64,000 nucleotides of DNA from Lysobacter sp. (GTDB lineage Bacteria; Pseudomonadota; Gammaproteobacteria; Xanthomonadales; Xanthomonadaceae), in NCBI GenBank assembly GCA_013141175.1, contig JABFRN010000001.1, positions 248,001 through 312,000 on the forward strand. The letters run 5' to 3'. Shown piece by piece: positions 45,169 through 54,209 of the stretch. The position numbers and the translations under genes are program-made. How positions within the stretch are numbered: position 1 is the stretch's first letter; every line of letters begins with the position of its first letter. Below the pieces are notes generated by a model. It was not told the DNA's origin. It worked only from the letters and a program-made list of their open reading frames with translations, and made no database searches.

Positions 45169-46173
45169 ATGAAAAAGAAAAATGTACTGGGCGTCGCAAT
45201 CGCCTTCTCCTGCGTATTCTCTCCGATCGTTCTCGCCGAAAATTCGGAAGCCGAGACACCGCCGGAAGAATACGAGTTGGCCAGACAGACCGACCCGATG
45301 CCCGCATCCGTGAAATCCTTCATCGCACGCGTCCAGGATATCGACATGCGTTATCCGGACAGCGGCTCCGTGGACATCGATGCATTCATGGCGGCGGAGG
45401 GCGAACAGCTCGCGCTGAGCTATTGCGGCGCGATGGGATTCAAGGACGCCTGCACCGTCCAAGTGAAGGACGGCGTCGAAAGCTTCGTCGCGGTCGATGC
45501 GAAAGCCGTGGCGCGCGGGGCGGCAGGCAAGGAAAAATGGTGGCAATGGTTGTTCGACCATCTTTTCAATATCGGCGTCATCCCCGAAAAGGCCGCATGC
45601 CCCGCGCCGTACGCGTTGACCCAGATCCACATGGACGACGAGGATCGTCGCAACGCCAACGGCAGGGGCGGATGGATCGGTGCGATCACCTCGACGAACA
45701 ACACGACGTATCGCTTCTGCAAGCTCGACACGCTGACGTCGCTGCTGTATCGCCCGCTCCCCAAGACCGGCAACGAGCACGACTACGCCGTGCTGAACAT
45801 GGGCGTGCTGTGTCCTTCCGGCGCGCGCCGCGTGCTGCGCGTCGAAGAAGACGAGATCTGGCACAACACCAACAGCTCGAGCGGCGACAATTTCCCGAAC
45901 TTCCGCATCTTCAATACCTGGTTCAATTTCTACTGCCATTTCGACGGCGGCGCGAAATCGGTGCTCGGGCAGATGCAGGCGTTCCCGAAACTCGGCTTCG
46001 CGCACGGCGTCTTCGCCCCCACCGCGCTGCCGGCGCCGTTCGCCCTGCAGCACGGCTGGGTCTTCCAGGACGACGAGGACACCCTCAACTGGAACGCCTG
46101 GTTCTTCGGCAGCGGCGACAGCGTGATGTACGACGGGCGCAACACGTGGCGCGGTACGGCCAAGGTGGAATGA
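45169..46173 (+). CDS. Exported protein of unknown function
   Basis: A 334-residue protein with a signal peptide (MKKKNVLGVAIAFSCVFSPI, ending VLA near residue 23). The body has several Cys residues, aromatic-rich segments such as WWQWLFDHLF, and a C-terminal half with NFPNFRIFNTWFNFYCHFDGG-like beta strands split here as NFPNFRIFNTWF. I recognise no family. Its start follows a weak AACAACATC stretch, with the purine-rich ribosome site unclear. Being third in a run of exported proteins suggests an extracellular or periplasmic job. Confidence 0.72.
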   Translation: MKKKNVLGVAIAFSCVFSPIVLAENSEAETPPEEYELARQTDPMPASVKSFIARVQDIDMRYPDSGSVDIDAFMAAEGEQLALSYCGAMGFKDACTVQVKDGVESFVAVDAKAVARGAAGKEKWWQWLFDHLFNIGVIPEKAACPAPYALTQIHMDDEDRRNANGRGGWIGAITSTNNTTYRFCKLDTLTSLLYRPLPKTGNEHDYAVLNMGVLCPSGARRVLRVEEDEIWHNTNSSSGDNFPNFRIFNTWFNFYCHFDGGAKSVLGQMQAFPKLGFAHGVFAPTALPAPFALQHGWVFQDDEDTLNWNAWFFGSGDSVMYDGRNTWRGTAKVE

Positions 46174-46336
46174 GGGCCCGGGCGTATTGAAACCGCCCGT
46201 CCCGCCGGCCCGGCCGGGGCGAAGCCGCTGCGTAGGGGCTTCGTTCCGGCCTGCCCCGTGGCCAGGCGATGCACGGGCATGGGCGGTGACCGCCGCTATA
46301 CTCCGGGACTGCCCGCTTCCCATTCCGGAGCCCGTC

Positions 46337-47914
46337 TTGAATTCGACCGCACCCGTCTCCGTACCGGCCCACGACGAACTGTTCGGCCATCCCAAAGGCC
46401 TCTACGTCTGCTTCCTGACCGAAATGTGGGAGCGCTTCGCGTTCTACGGCATGAAGGCGCTGCTGTTCCTGTACCTGACCAAGCATCACCTGTTCACCGA
46501 CACCAACGGCTATCTGCTGCTCGGCACCTATGCCGGTCTGGCCTACGCATTGCCGCTGCTCGGCGGTCTGCTCGCCGATCGTTATCTCGGCATGCGCAAG
46601 GCGGTGGTGTTCGGCGGCATCCTGCTGGTGCTTGGGCAGCTTGGCATGGCCTATACCGGCCACGCCGCCAGCGGCACGGTCGACAGCGCGCAGCCGGACG
46701 CGTTCGCGGTGCAGATCATGTACGCCTCGCTGGCGCTGATCGGCGTGGGCGTGGGCTTCCTCAAACCGAACATCTCGACGATCGTCGGGCGGCTGTACAG
46801 CGACGCCGACCCGCGCCGCGATTCGGGGTTCACCATCTTCTACATGGGCATCAACGTCGGTGCGTGGCTGTCGTCGATCATCGTCGGTTACATCGGCATC
46901 GAATTCGGTTGGGGCTACGGTTTCGGCCTGTCCGGCGTGATGATGGCGCTGGGTCTGGTGCAGTTCGTGCTCGGCCGCAAACACCTGCTCGGACAGGCCG
47001 AGCCGGCGGATCCGGCATTGCTCAAGGCGCCGCTGTTCGCCGGCATTTCGCGCGAATGGGCGATCTATCTCGGCGGCATGGTCATGGTGGTCGCGGTGTG
47101 GCAGATCCTGCAGACGCGGATCGATCTCGGCCCGCTGTCCGCGCTCGCCGGTGGTCACGAAGTGACGCTCACCGAAGTGATCGCGGTGATCCTCGGCGCG
47201 GCGCTGTATCTGTGGTTCGTCCGCCTGCTGCTGTCGGGCATCAATGCGCGCGACAAGGGCCGGATGATCATGCTGATGATGCTGATCACGGTCAGCGCGC
47301 TGTTCTGGGGCCTGTACGAACAGACTTACGGCCCGTGGGTGGCGATGGCCGACCGCACGATGGATCTGACCACGTTCGGCATCACCTGGAACGGTCCGCA
47401 GACCACCAACTTCGGCGCGCTGTTCGTGATCCTGCTGGCGCCGGTCTTCGCTTGGCTGTGGCCGCGACTGGACAAGCTCGGCCTCAACCCCAGCTATCCG
47501 GGCAAATTCGCCTGGGGCCTGGTGTTCTGCGGTCTGGCGTTCGGCATCCTGGCGTTCTCGGCGGCCAATCCCGGCGCCGACGGCAAGGTCAGCCTGTGGT
47601 GGATGATCCTCGCCTACCTCGTGCTGGTGCTGGGCGAGATGGTGCTGTCGCCGATCGGCCTGTCGGCGGTGACGTCGCTGTCGATTCCGCGCGCGGTGGG
47701 CATGATGATGGGCGCGTGGTTCCTGTTCTCGGCGTTCGGCGAAATCATCGCTGGCCGGCTCGGGACCTGGGCCGCGATTCCGCCGGAGGCCTCGGTGGCC
47801 GATGCCTTGGCGACCTACGCCGATGTCTTCACCAAAATGATGTGGATTGGTTTGGCCGCCGGTGCGCTGCTGTTCCTCGCCACGCCGCTGTTGAAGCGCC
47901 TGACCCGCGAGTGA
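46337..47914 (+). CDS. POT-family proton-dependent peptide transporter
   Basis: A 525-residue transporter with twelve or more helices. It has the POT signatures EMWERFAFYGMKALL (the ExxER motif) and GFLKPNISTIVGRLY, and a conserved FTIFYMGINVGAW. It imports di- and tripeptides with protons. The start is TTG at 46337, placed six bases after CGGAG; no ATG fits, and the frame further upstream is not membrane-like. TATACT at 46297-46302 is a possible -10 box. With the exported S9 peptidases it could take up the peptides they release. Confidence 0.9.
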   Translation: MNSTAPVSVPAHDELFGHPKGLYVCFLTEMWERFAFYGMKALLFLYLTKHHLFTDTNGYLLLGTYAGLAYALPLLGGLLADRYLGMRKAVVFGGILLVLGQLGMAYTGHAASGTVDSAQPDAFAVQIMYASLALIGVGVGFLKPNISTIVGRLYSDADPRRDSGFTIFYMGINVGAWLSSIIVGYIGIEFGWGYGFGLSGVMMALGLVQFVLGRKHLLGQAEPADPALLKAPLFAGISREWAIYLGGMVMVVAVWQILQTRIDLGPLSALAGGHEVTLTEVIAVILGAALYLWFVRLLLSGINARDKGRMIMLMMLITVSALFWGLYEQTYGPWVAMADRTMDLTTFGITWNGPQTTNFGALFVILLAPVFAWLWPRLDKLGLNPSYPGKFAWGLVFCGLAFGILAFSAANPGADGKVSLWWMILAYLVLVLGEMVLSPIGLSAVTSLSIPRAVGMMMGAWFLFSAFGEIIAGRLGTWAAIPPEASVADALATYADVFTKMMWIGLAAGALLFLATPLLKRLTRE

Positions 47915-47994
47915 CGATGCCGCCGCTGTCCGGCGGTGCCCGCACGGGCATTGCCGGATAGTGTCCGCCTCGGGCGCCGTGTCAACATTTGCGT

Positions 47995-49053
47995 ATGCCT
48001 CCACACGATCATCATCACGACCACGCTGCGGAACACCCGCATGCTGAAGCACGCGAGCATGCCCATGGACATGGGCATGGGCATGATCGCGGCCACAGCC
48101 ACGGCTTCGCCAGCGGCACCCGTGCGTTCGCGATCGCGACCCTGATCAATCTCGCTTACACCGCGCTGGAAGCGGGATATGGCTTCCATACCGATTCGCT
48201 GGCGCTGCTGTCCGATGCGCTGCACAACTTCGGCGATGTGCTGGGGCTCGCGCTGGCCTGGGGCGCGGCGACGATGGCCAAGCGCGCGCCGACCGGGCGC
48301 CACACCTACGGCTGGCGGCGCGCGACCCTGCTTTCGCCGTTGGGCAATGCGCTGCTGCTGGTCGGGTTCAGCGGCGCGCTGGGCTGGGAAGCGGTCCGCC
48401 GCTTCGCCGATCCGCCGCAGATCCCGGCGCTGCCGGTGATCATCGTGGCCGCGATCGGCATCGCGGTGAATCTGGGTGCGGCCTGGTTCGTGCGCGATGG
48501 TCACGGTGGACACAGCCACAGTCAGGATCTCAATCGTCGCGGTGCGTTCCTGCATCTCGTGGCCGATGCTGCGGTGTCGCTGGCGGCAGTGCTGGCCGGT
48601 TTCGGCATGCTGTGGCTGGACTGGCGCTGGCTGGACCCGGCGACGGCGGTGCTGGTGGCGGTGGTGGTCGCGCTGGGCGCGTTCCGGCTGCTGCGCGACG
48701 CCTTCGAGGCGGCGATGGACGCGGTGCCGCGCGGGATCGATCAGGGCGAGGTCCAGGCCTTCCTCTCCGACCAGCCGGGCGTGCAGGCGGTGCACCATCT
48801 GCACATCTGGTCGCTGGGTGCGGGCGAGATCGCGTTGACCGCGCACCTGGTGCGCCCCGGAGCGGCGGACCACGACGCCGCTTTCGACCACGACGCCTTC
48901 CTCGACAGCGTGGTGCATGCGCTCAACGACCGCTTCGGCATCAACCATCCGACGCTGCAGATCGAACACGGGCAGACTTGCGGTCACGACCGCCACGACC
49001 TCGCCCCGCACGGCGGCGGCCCGCATCCCGGCAACCCGCACGCCGGCCACTGA
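47995..49053 (+). CDS. Cation diffusion facilitator (ZitB/CzcD-like zinc exporter)
   Basis: A 352-residue membrane protein of the CDF family, with six helices and a cytoplasmic C-terminal domain. The transport-site motifs are HTDSLALLSDALHNFGD and LHLVADAAVS, each with HxxxD spacing. The N-terminus is extremely His-rich (HDHHHDH and HAHGHGHGHD) and another His cluster ends the protein (HPGNPHAGH); both should gather zinc. It exports Zn2+, perhaps Co2+ or Cd2+, with protons. The ATG at 47995 comes two codons after an in-frame TTG. Confidence 0.93.
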   Translation: MPPHDHHHDHAAEHPHAEAREHAHGHGHGHDRGHSHGFASGTRAFAIATLINLAYTALEAGYGFHTDSLALLSDALHNFGDVLGLALAWGAATMAKRAPTGRHTYGWRRATLLSPLGNALLLVGFSGALGWEAVRRFADPPQIPALPVIIVAAIGIAVNLGAAWFVRDGHGGHSHSQDLNRRGAFLHLVADAAVSLAAVLAGFGMLWLDWRWLDPATAVLVAVVVALGAFRLLRDAFEAAMDAVPRGIDQGEVQAFLSDQPGVQAVHHLHIWSLGAGEIALTAHLVRPGAADHDAAFDHDAFLDSVVHALNDRFGINHPTLQIEHGQTCGHDRHDLAPHGGGPHPGNPHAGH

Positions 49054-49085
49054 CGGCCACCGACGGCCGGGAGCCGCGCATCGCT

Positions 49086-49091
49086 TATAAT
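49086..49091 (+). promoter_or_regulatory. frr: -10 box of the frr cluster promoter
   Basis: TATAAT at 49086-49091 is a perfect consensus -10 element, 86 bases before the frr ATG. The -35 region is weak (no good match 16-18 bases upstream). It likely starts transcription of frr-uppS-cdsA and beyond, replacing the tsf-side read-through found where these genes adjoin. Confidence 0.6.
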
Positions 49092-49176
49092 CGCCGGCCT
49101 TGGCGCTTTGGCCGCGCCGCACCACCGGCTGCGGCCCTCCACCAGACAGAAGCACCTGACGAAAACAGGAACCGGC

Positions 49177-49734
49177 ATGCTCAACGACATCAAGAAAGAG
49201 ACGCAGGCGCGCATGGCCAAAAGCGTCGAAGCGCTCCGCCACAGCCTGACCAAGGTCCGCACCGGTCGCGCTTCGCCTTCGCTGGTCGATCATCTCAAGG
49301 TCAATTACTACGGCTCGGACATGCCGCTGTCGCAGGTCGCCAGCATCGCCGTCGCCGATGCGCGTTCGCTGCTGATCACGCCCTGGGAAAAGAACATGGT
49401 GTCCGCGGTCGAGAAGGCGATCTACGCCTCCGACCTGGGCCTGACCCCGAATACCGCCGGCACCGCGATCCGCATCAATCTGCCGCCGCTCACCGAAGAA
49501 CGTCGCAAGGAGCTGTCCAAGCACGTGCACGCCGAGGGCGAAGACACCAAGGTCGCGATCCGCAACATCCGTCGCGATTCCAACCAGCAGGTCAAAGAGC
49601 TGCTCAAGGAAAAGAAGATCACCGAGGACGAAGAGCGCCGCAGCGAGGACGACATCCAGAAGCTGACCGACAAGGCGATCAAGGACGTCGACGATGTGGT
49701 GAAGGCGAAAGAGCAGGAATTGATGGCCGTTTGA
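49177..49734 (+). CDS. frr: Ribosome recycling factor
   Basis: A 185-residue RRF, exactly the usual length. It begins MLNDIKKETQARM, has KVRTGRASPSL, and ends with the long helix that completes the three-helix bundle. It splits post-termination ribosomes with EF-G. A CAGGA lies seven bases before the ATG. It starts the conserved envelope cluster, 13 bases before uppS. Confidence 0.97.
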   Translation: MLNDIKKETQARMAKSVEALRHSLTKVRTGRASPSLVDHLKVNYYGSDMPLSQVASIAVADARSLLITPWEKNMVSAVEKAIYASDLGLTPNTAGTAIRINLPPLTEERRKELSKHVHAEGEDTKVAIRNIRRDSNQQVKELLKEKKITEDEERRSEDDIQKLTDKAIKDVDDVVKAKEQELMAV

Positions 49735-49747
49735 GGCCACGTCCCGC

Positions 49748-50515
49748 ATGAGCGCTCCGCCAGCGTCCCCGCGCGTTCCGCGCCACCTCGCCGTGATCAT
49801 GGACGGCAACGGCCGCTGGGCCGAACGCCGTCGGCGCCCGCGCATCATCGGCCATCGCGCCGGCGCGCGCGCGGTGAATCTGTGCATCGACTATTGCCTG
49901 CAGCGCGGCATCGAGGCGCTGACCCTGTTCGCGTTTTCCAGCGAAAACTGGGGCCGCCCCGAGGATGAAGTCGGCGCGCTGATGAAATTGTTCCTCAACG
50001 CGCTGGAGCGCGAAGTCGATGAACTGCACCGTCGCGGCGTGCGCCTGCGCTTCATCGGCGAACGCCAGCGCTTCGCGCCCGAAATCCTGGCGCAGATGCG
50101 CGATGCCGAGCAGCGCACCGCCGGCAACCACGCGCTGCATCTGAGCATCGCCGCGAGTTACGGCGGCCGTCAGGACATCGCCCAGGCCGCCCGCGCGCTG
50201 GCCGAAGAAGTGGCCGCCGGCCGGCTGCGGCCCGATCAGATCGACGAAGCCGCCGTCGCCCGGCACATGGCGCTGGCCGACCTGCCGACCCCGGACCTGT
50301 TCATCCGCACCGGCGGCGACCACCGGATCAGCAATTTCCTGCTGTGGCAGTTGGCGTATACCGAACTGTGGTTCACCGAAATGCTGTGGCCCGAGCTGGA
50401 TGTCGCGACCCTCGACCGCGCGGTCGAGGATTTCGCCGGCCGCGAGCGCCGTTTCGGCCTGACCAGCGCGCAGGTCGCGCCCGCGCCACCCACTCACGAC
50501 AGGACCGACGCATGA
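49748..50515 (+). CDS. uppS: Undecaprenyl diphosphate synthase (cis-prenyltransferase)
   Basis: A 255-residue enzyme with the signature [16 protein letters not shown] (catalytic Asp and diphosphate site), [11 protein letters not shown], and the C-terminal [15 protein letters not shown], which binds the second substrate. It makes the C55 lipid carrier for peptidoglycan and O-antigen. Its stop overlaps the cdsA start by ATGA. Confidence 0.96.
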   Translation: MSAPPASPRVPRHLAVIMDGNGRWAERRRRPRIIGHRAGARAVNLCIDYCLQRGIEALTLFAFSSENWGRPEDEVGALMKLFLNALEREVDELHRRGVRLRFIGERQRFAPEILAQMRDAEQRTAGNHALHLSIAASYGGRQDIAQAARALAEEVAAGRLRPDQIDEAAVARHMALADLPTPDLFIRTGGDHRISNFLLWQLAYTELWFTEMLWPELDVATLDRAVEDFAGRERRFGLTSAQVAPAPPTHDRTDA

Positions 50516-51354
50516 CCAAAACGCGCTTGCTGGCTGCTCTGGTCATGGCGCCGCTCGCCATCGCCGCCGTGCTGCTGCTGCCCACGCCGTGGATGGCTGC
50601 ACTGAGCGCCGCCATGTTCCTGATCGGCCTGTGGGAGTGGTTGAAGCTGGCGGAGATCGAAGACACCCTCTCCCGCAGCGTGCTGCTGGTGGTCAATCTG
50701 CTGCTGATGGTGGCCCTGGTCTGGGCTTCGCGTTCGGCCTCGGGCGGGTCGCTGGTGCTGCTGCAGATCATGGTGATGATCGGCGTCGGCTGGTGGTTCC
50801 TGGCCGCGCTGTGGCTGCGGCATTACGATTTCGCTTCGGACCACGACACCCACGCACGGGTGTTCAAACTCGCCGCCGCCACGCTCAGCGTGATCCCGGC
50901 ATGGTGCGCGCTGGCGCTGATCCACGCCAGCCAGCCGCACGGCAACCGCTGGCTGCTGGTGGCGCTGATGATCATTTGGGCGGCGGACTCCGGCGCCTAT
51001 TTCGCCGGGCGCAAGTTCGGCCGCACCAAACTCAGCCCGCGGATCAGCCCCAACAAGACCGTCGAAGGGATGGTCGGCGGCATGGTCGCCGGCATGCTGG
51101 TCGCGCTGGTCGCCGCACCGCTGGCCAACGACGCGATCACCATGAAACAGCTGCTGTACGTCGCCATCGTCGCGGTCTGGACCATCCTGTTCTCGGTGGT
51201 CGGCGATCTGTTCGAGAGCCTGCTCAAGCGCCACGTCGGCGCCAAGGACTCGGGCAACCTGATCCCGGGCCACGGCGGCGTGCTCGACCGCATCGACAGC
51301 GTGCTGGCGGCGCTGCCGGTGTTCGCGCTGGGCAAGCTGTTGTTCGGCTTCTGA
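50512..51354 (+). CDS. cdsA: Phosphatidate cytidylyltransferase
   Basis: A 280-residue membrane enzyme with about eight helices. The family signature is near the C-terminus: [13 protein letters not shown] then [19 protein letters not shown]. It makes CDP-diacylglycerol for all phospholipids. The ATG at 50512 overlaps the uppS stop; the open frame extends upstream only inside uppS. Confidence 0.95.
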   Translation: MTKTRLLAALVMAPLAIAAVLLLPTPWMAALSAAMFLIGLWEWLKLAEIEDTLSRSVLLVVNLLLMVALVWASRSASGGSLVLLQIMVMIGVGWWFLAALWLRHYDFASDHDTHARVFKLAAATLSVIPAWCALALIHASQPHGNRWLLVALMIIWAADSGAYFAGRKFGRTKLSPRISPNKTVEGMVGGMVAGMLVALVAAPLANDAITMKQLLYVAIVAVWTILFSVVGDLFESLLKRHVGAKDSGNLIPGHGGVLDRIDSVLAALPVFALGKLLFGF

Positions 51355-51449
51355 GTCCTGAACTTGACCCGTCGCCCACGGTCCATGACCGCCATGCCCT
51401 CGCCCACCACGCGCTGCGCCACGCACGGCACCACTGCCGGAGAACGCCG

Positions 51450-52622
51450 ATGAGGCGCGTCGCCGTGCTCGGCGCCACCGGCTCGATCGGCAGCTCGGCG
51501 CTGGACGTGATCGCGCGCCACCCGGACCGACTGCAGGCGCACGCGCTGGTCGCAGGACGCAATGTCGATGCGCTGATCGCGCTGTGCCGTACCCACCGCC
51601 CGGCGCATGCCGCCATCGCCGACGAACAGGGCTACGCCGCACTGCGCGACGGCCTGTGCGCGGCCGGTCTCGACACCGAAGCCCACGCCGGCATGACCGC
51701 GATCGACGCCCTCGCGGCGGACGCGGGCAACGACACCGTGGTCGCGGCGATCGTCGGCGCCGCCGGGCTGTCGTCCACGCTCGCTGCCGCACGCGCCGGC
51801 AAGCGCCTGCTGCTGGCGAACAAGGAGTCGCTGGTGCTGGCCGGCGAACTGCTGACCGCCGCCGCACGCGACGCTGGCGCGACGATCGTGCCGATCGACA
51901 GCGAGCACAACGCGATCTTCCAGTGTTTGCCGAACGCCGAAGCGCATGCCGGCCTGAAGCGGATCCAGCTCACCGCGTCCGGCGGCCCGTTCCGGGGTCG
52001 TTCACGCGCGGAACTGACCGAAGTCACGCCCGCGCAGGCGGTGGCGCATCCGAAGTGGTCGATGGGTCCGAAGATCTCGGTCGACTCGGCCACGCTGATG
52101 AACAAGGGCCTCGAAGTGATCGAGGCGCACCATCTGTTCGGCATGCCCGGCACGCGCATCGATGTACTGGTGCATCCGCAGAGTCTGGTCCATTCGCTGG
52201 TCGAATTCGTCGACGGCTCGATGCTGGCGCAGCTCGGCCTGCCCGACATGCGCACCGCGCTGGCGGTGGGATTCGCATGGCCGGAACGCATCGCCTCCGG
52301 TGTCGCCGGGCTCGATCTGCTCGCGCATGGGCGGCTCGATTTCGAACCGCCGGACCTCGACGCGTTCCCGTGTCTGCGTCTGGCCTACGCCGCGCTCGAC
52401 GCCGGCGGCAGTGCGCCCGCCGTACTGAACGCCGCCAACGAGGAAGCGGTTTCAGCCTTTCTTCAGGGCCGGATCGGTTTCCTGTCCATCCCCGCTCTGG
52501 TCGAAGAGGCGCTGCAACACATGTCGCACGCCGCCGCCGATTCGCTCGATGCCCTGCTCGACGCCGACGCCTCCGCGCGCGCGGCGACTGTCGACGCCAT
52601 CTCACGCAAGGTGAACGCATGA
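51450..52622 (+). CDS. dxr: 1-deoxy-D-xylulose 5-phosphate reductoisomerase
   Basis: A 390-residue DXR. It has the NADPH site [14 protein letters not shown], the metal and substrate region [20 protein letters not shown], and [13 protein letters not shown]. It makes 2-C-methyl-D-erythritol 4-phosphate, the first committed step of the non-mevalonate isoprenoid route that feeds UppS. The ATG at 51450 follows GGAGAA at good spacing. Its stop overlaps the rseP start. Confidence 0.96.
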   Translation: MRRVAVLGATGSIGSSALDVIARHPDRLQAHALVAGRNVDALIALCRTHRPAHAAIADEQGYAALRDGLCAAGLDTEAHAGMTAIDALAADAGNDTVVAAIVGAAGLSSTLAAARAGKRLLLANKESLVLAGELLTAAARDAGATIVPIDSEHNAIFQCLPNAEAHAGLKRIQLTASGGPFRGRSRAELTEVTPAQAVAHPKWSMGPKISVDSATLMNKGLEVIEAHHLFGMPGTRIDVLVHPQSLVHSLVEFVDGSMLAQLGLPDMRTALAVGFAWPERIASGVAGLDLLAHGRLDFEPPDLDAFPCLRLAYAALDAGGSAPAVLNAANEEAVSAFLQGRIGFLSIPALVEEALQHMSHAAADSLDALLDADASARAATVDAISRKVNA

Positions 52623-53986
52623 TCGATGCCCTGAGTTCCATCTGGTGGTTGATCGTTGCGCTCGGCATCCTGGTCACCTTCCACGAATACGGCCATTACT
52701 GGGTCGCACGCCGCTGCGGCGTGAAAGTGCTGCGGTTTTCGGTCGGCTTCGGCAAACCGCTGTGGATGCGCAAGGGCAAGGACGGCACCGAATGGGTGGT
52801 CGCCGCGATCCCGCTGGGCGGTTACGTGAAGATGCTGGACGAGCGTGAAGGCGACGTGCGCGCCGACGAGCTCGATCAAGCCTTCAACCGCAAGACCGTC
52901 TGGCAACGCATGGCCGTGGTCGTGGCCGGCCCCCTCGCCAACCTGATCCTGTGCATCGCGCTGTTCTGGCTGATGTTCGTCATCGGTCGTCCGGACTACG
53001 CGCCGGTCGTCGGTGAGACCCAGGGCATCGCAGCCGAGTCCGGAATGCGTCGCGGCGACACCCTGCTCGCGATCGGCGAGCGCGAAACGCCGACCTGGAC
53101 CGAGGCCAGCATGGCGCTGGTCACTTCGGCCATCGACCGCGCACGGACGCCGATCCGCGTCCGCACCCCCGAAGGCGCCGTGCTGACCCGCCAGGTCGAC
53201 TTCTCCAGGTTGCCCAAGGGCAACGACCTGATGCAGACCCTCGGTCGGATCGGCATCATCCCGCGCCACCAGATGCAACCGGCCGTGGTCGGCGAAGTCG
53301 TGGCCGGTTCTGCGGGCGACGGCAAACTCCGCGTCGGCGACCGGATCGTCGCCATCGGCGGCACCAAGGTCCAGTACTGGGCCGATATTTCCCCGCTGGT
53401 CGCCAGGATCGGCGAGCTCGGGGGCGGCGACATCGATCTGGTCCGCAATGGCGCCCCGCTGACCGTCGTGGTCAGCCCGAAGTCGCAAAGCATCCCGGGC
53501 GACGCCGCCGGCAGTGCCCCCACATGGCTGCTGGGCGTGCGCGCCGCCGATACCGGCAAAGCGCCGAAAGACGCGGTCCTGCGCTACGGGCCATTGGCCG
53601 CTTTCCCGGCGGCGCTGCGCGAGACCCGGTTCCAGACCGGCGAGCTGTTCGGGATGATCCAACGGGCCTTCAGCGGCCGGCTGGCGGTGCAGAACACGGT
53701 TTCCGGCCCGATCGGCATCGCCCAGGCAGCCAACGCCTATGCCAAAAACGGGGTCGCCTGGTACCTCAGCCTGCTGGCCGCACTCAGTCTGAGCCTGGCG
53801 ATTCTCAACATGCTGCCCATTCCGGTCTTGGATGGGGGGCACCTGCTGTATTACCTTATCGAGTTGCTCAAAGGCCGGCCGTTAAGCGAGCGTGCGATGG
53901 CCGCCGGGCAATATGTGGGGCTTGCCCTGTTGTTCGGGCTCATGGGCCTCGCCTTCTACAACGATCTGCAAAGGCTGATCCAATGA
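52619..53986 (+). CDS. rseP: Site-2 intramembrane protease RseP
   Basis: A 455-residue membrane metalloprotease. The zinc motif [10 protein letters not shown] has His22, Glu23 and His26 in the first helix, and [10 protein letters not shown] holds the third ligand in a later helix. Two PDZ domains lie between residues about 120 and 300. It cleaves the anti-sigma factor RseA after DegS, releasing RpoE during envelope stress. It is coupled to dxr by ATGA and precedes bamA, whose expression RpoE often raises. Confidence 0.95.
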   Translation: MIDALSSIWWLIVALGILVTFHEYGHYWVARRCGVKVLRFSVGFGKPLWMRKGKDGTEWVVAAIPLGGYVKMLDEREGDVRADELDQAFNRKTVWQRMAVVVAGPLANLILCIALFWLMFVIGRPDYAPVVGETQGIAAESGMRRGDTLLAIGERETPTWTEASMALVTSAIDRARTPIRVRTPEGAVLTRQVDFSRLPKGNDLMQTLGRIGIIPRHQMQPAVVGEVVAGSAGDGKLRVGDRIVAIGGTKVQYWADISPLVARIGELGGGDIDLVRNGAPLTVVVSPKSQSIPGDAAGSAPTWLLGVRAADTGKAPKDAVLRYGPLAAFPAALRETRFQTGELFGMIQRAFSGRLAVQNTVSGPIGIAQAANAYAKNGVAWYLSLLAALSLSLAILNMLPIPVLDGGHLLYYLIELLKGRPLSERAMAAGQYVGLALLFGLMGLAFYNDLQRLIQ

Positions 53987-54077
53987 CGCGACCCAGCACC
54001 ACGCGCCACCGGCAGCACGTCCCATCGCCGCCTGATCCCGATGCCGATGGAACGGCTGCACCCGTTGCGCCGATTGC

Positions 54078-54172
54078 GATCCACCGTTCCGTTTCCAGTG
54101 TTGTTTCCTGATTTTTTCGCCGACCTCCGATCCACGTCGTGATCCACCTCCTGTCGATCCACATGTTGATCC
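54078..54172. repeat. GATCCAC repeats before bamA
   Basis: GATCCAC occurs at 54078, 54129, 54141 and 54156, with a GATCC at 54168, in the 223-base gap between rseP and bamA. The last four are 12, 15 and 12 bases apart. They could be binding sites or chance reiteration; no symmetry element is obvious. Confidence 0.5.
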
Positions 54173-54209
54173 GCCCGCTCCAGCCCCGCCCCATAACCGG
54201 ACGTATTTG

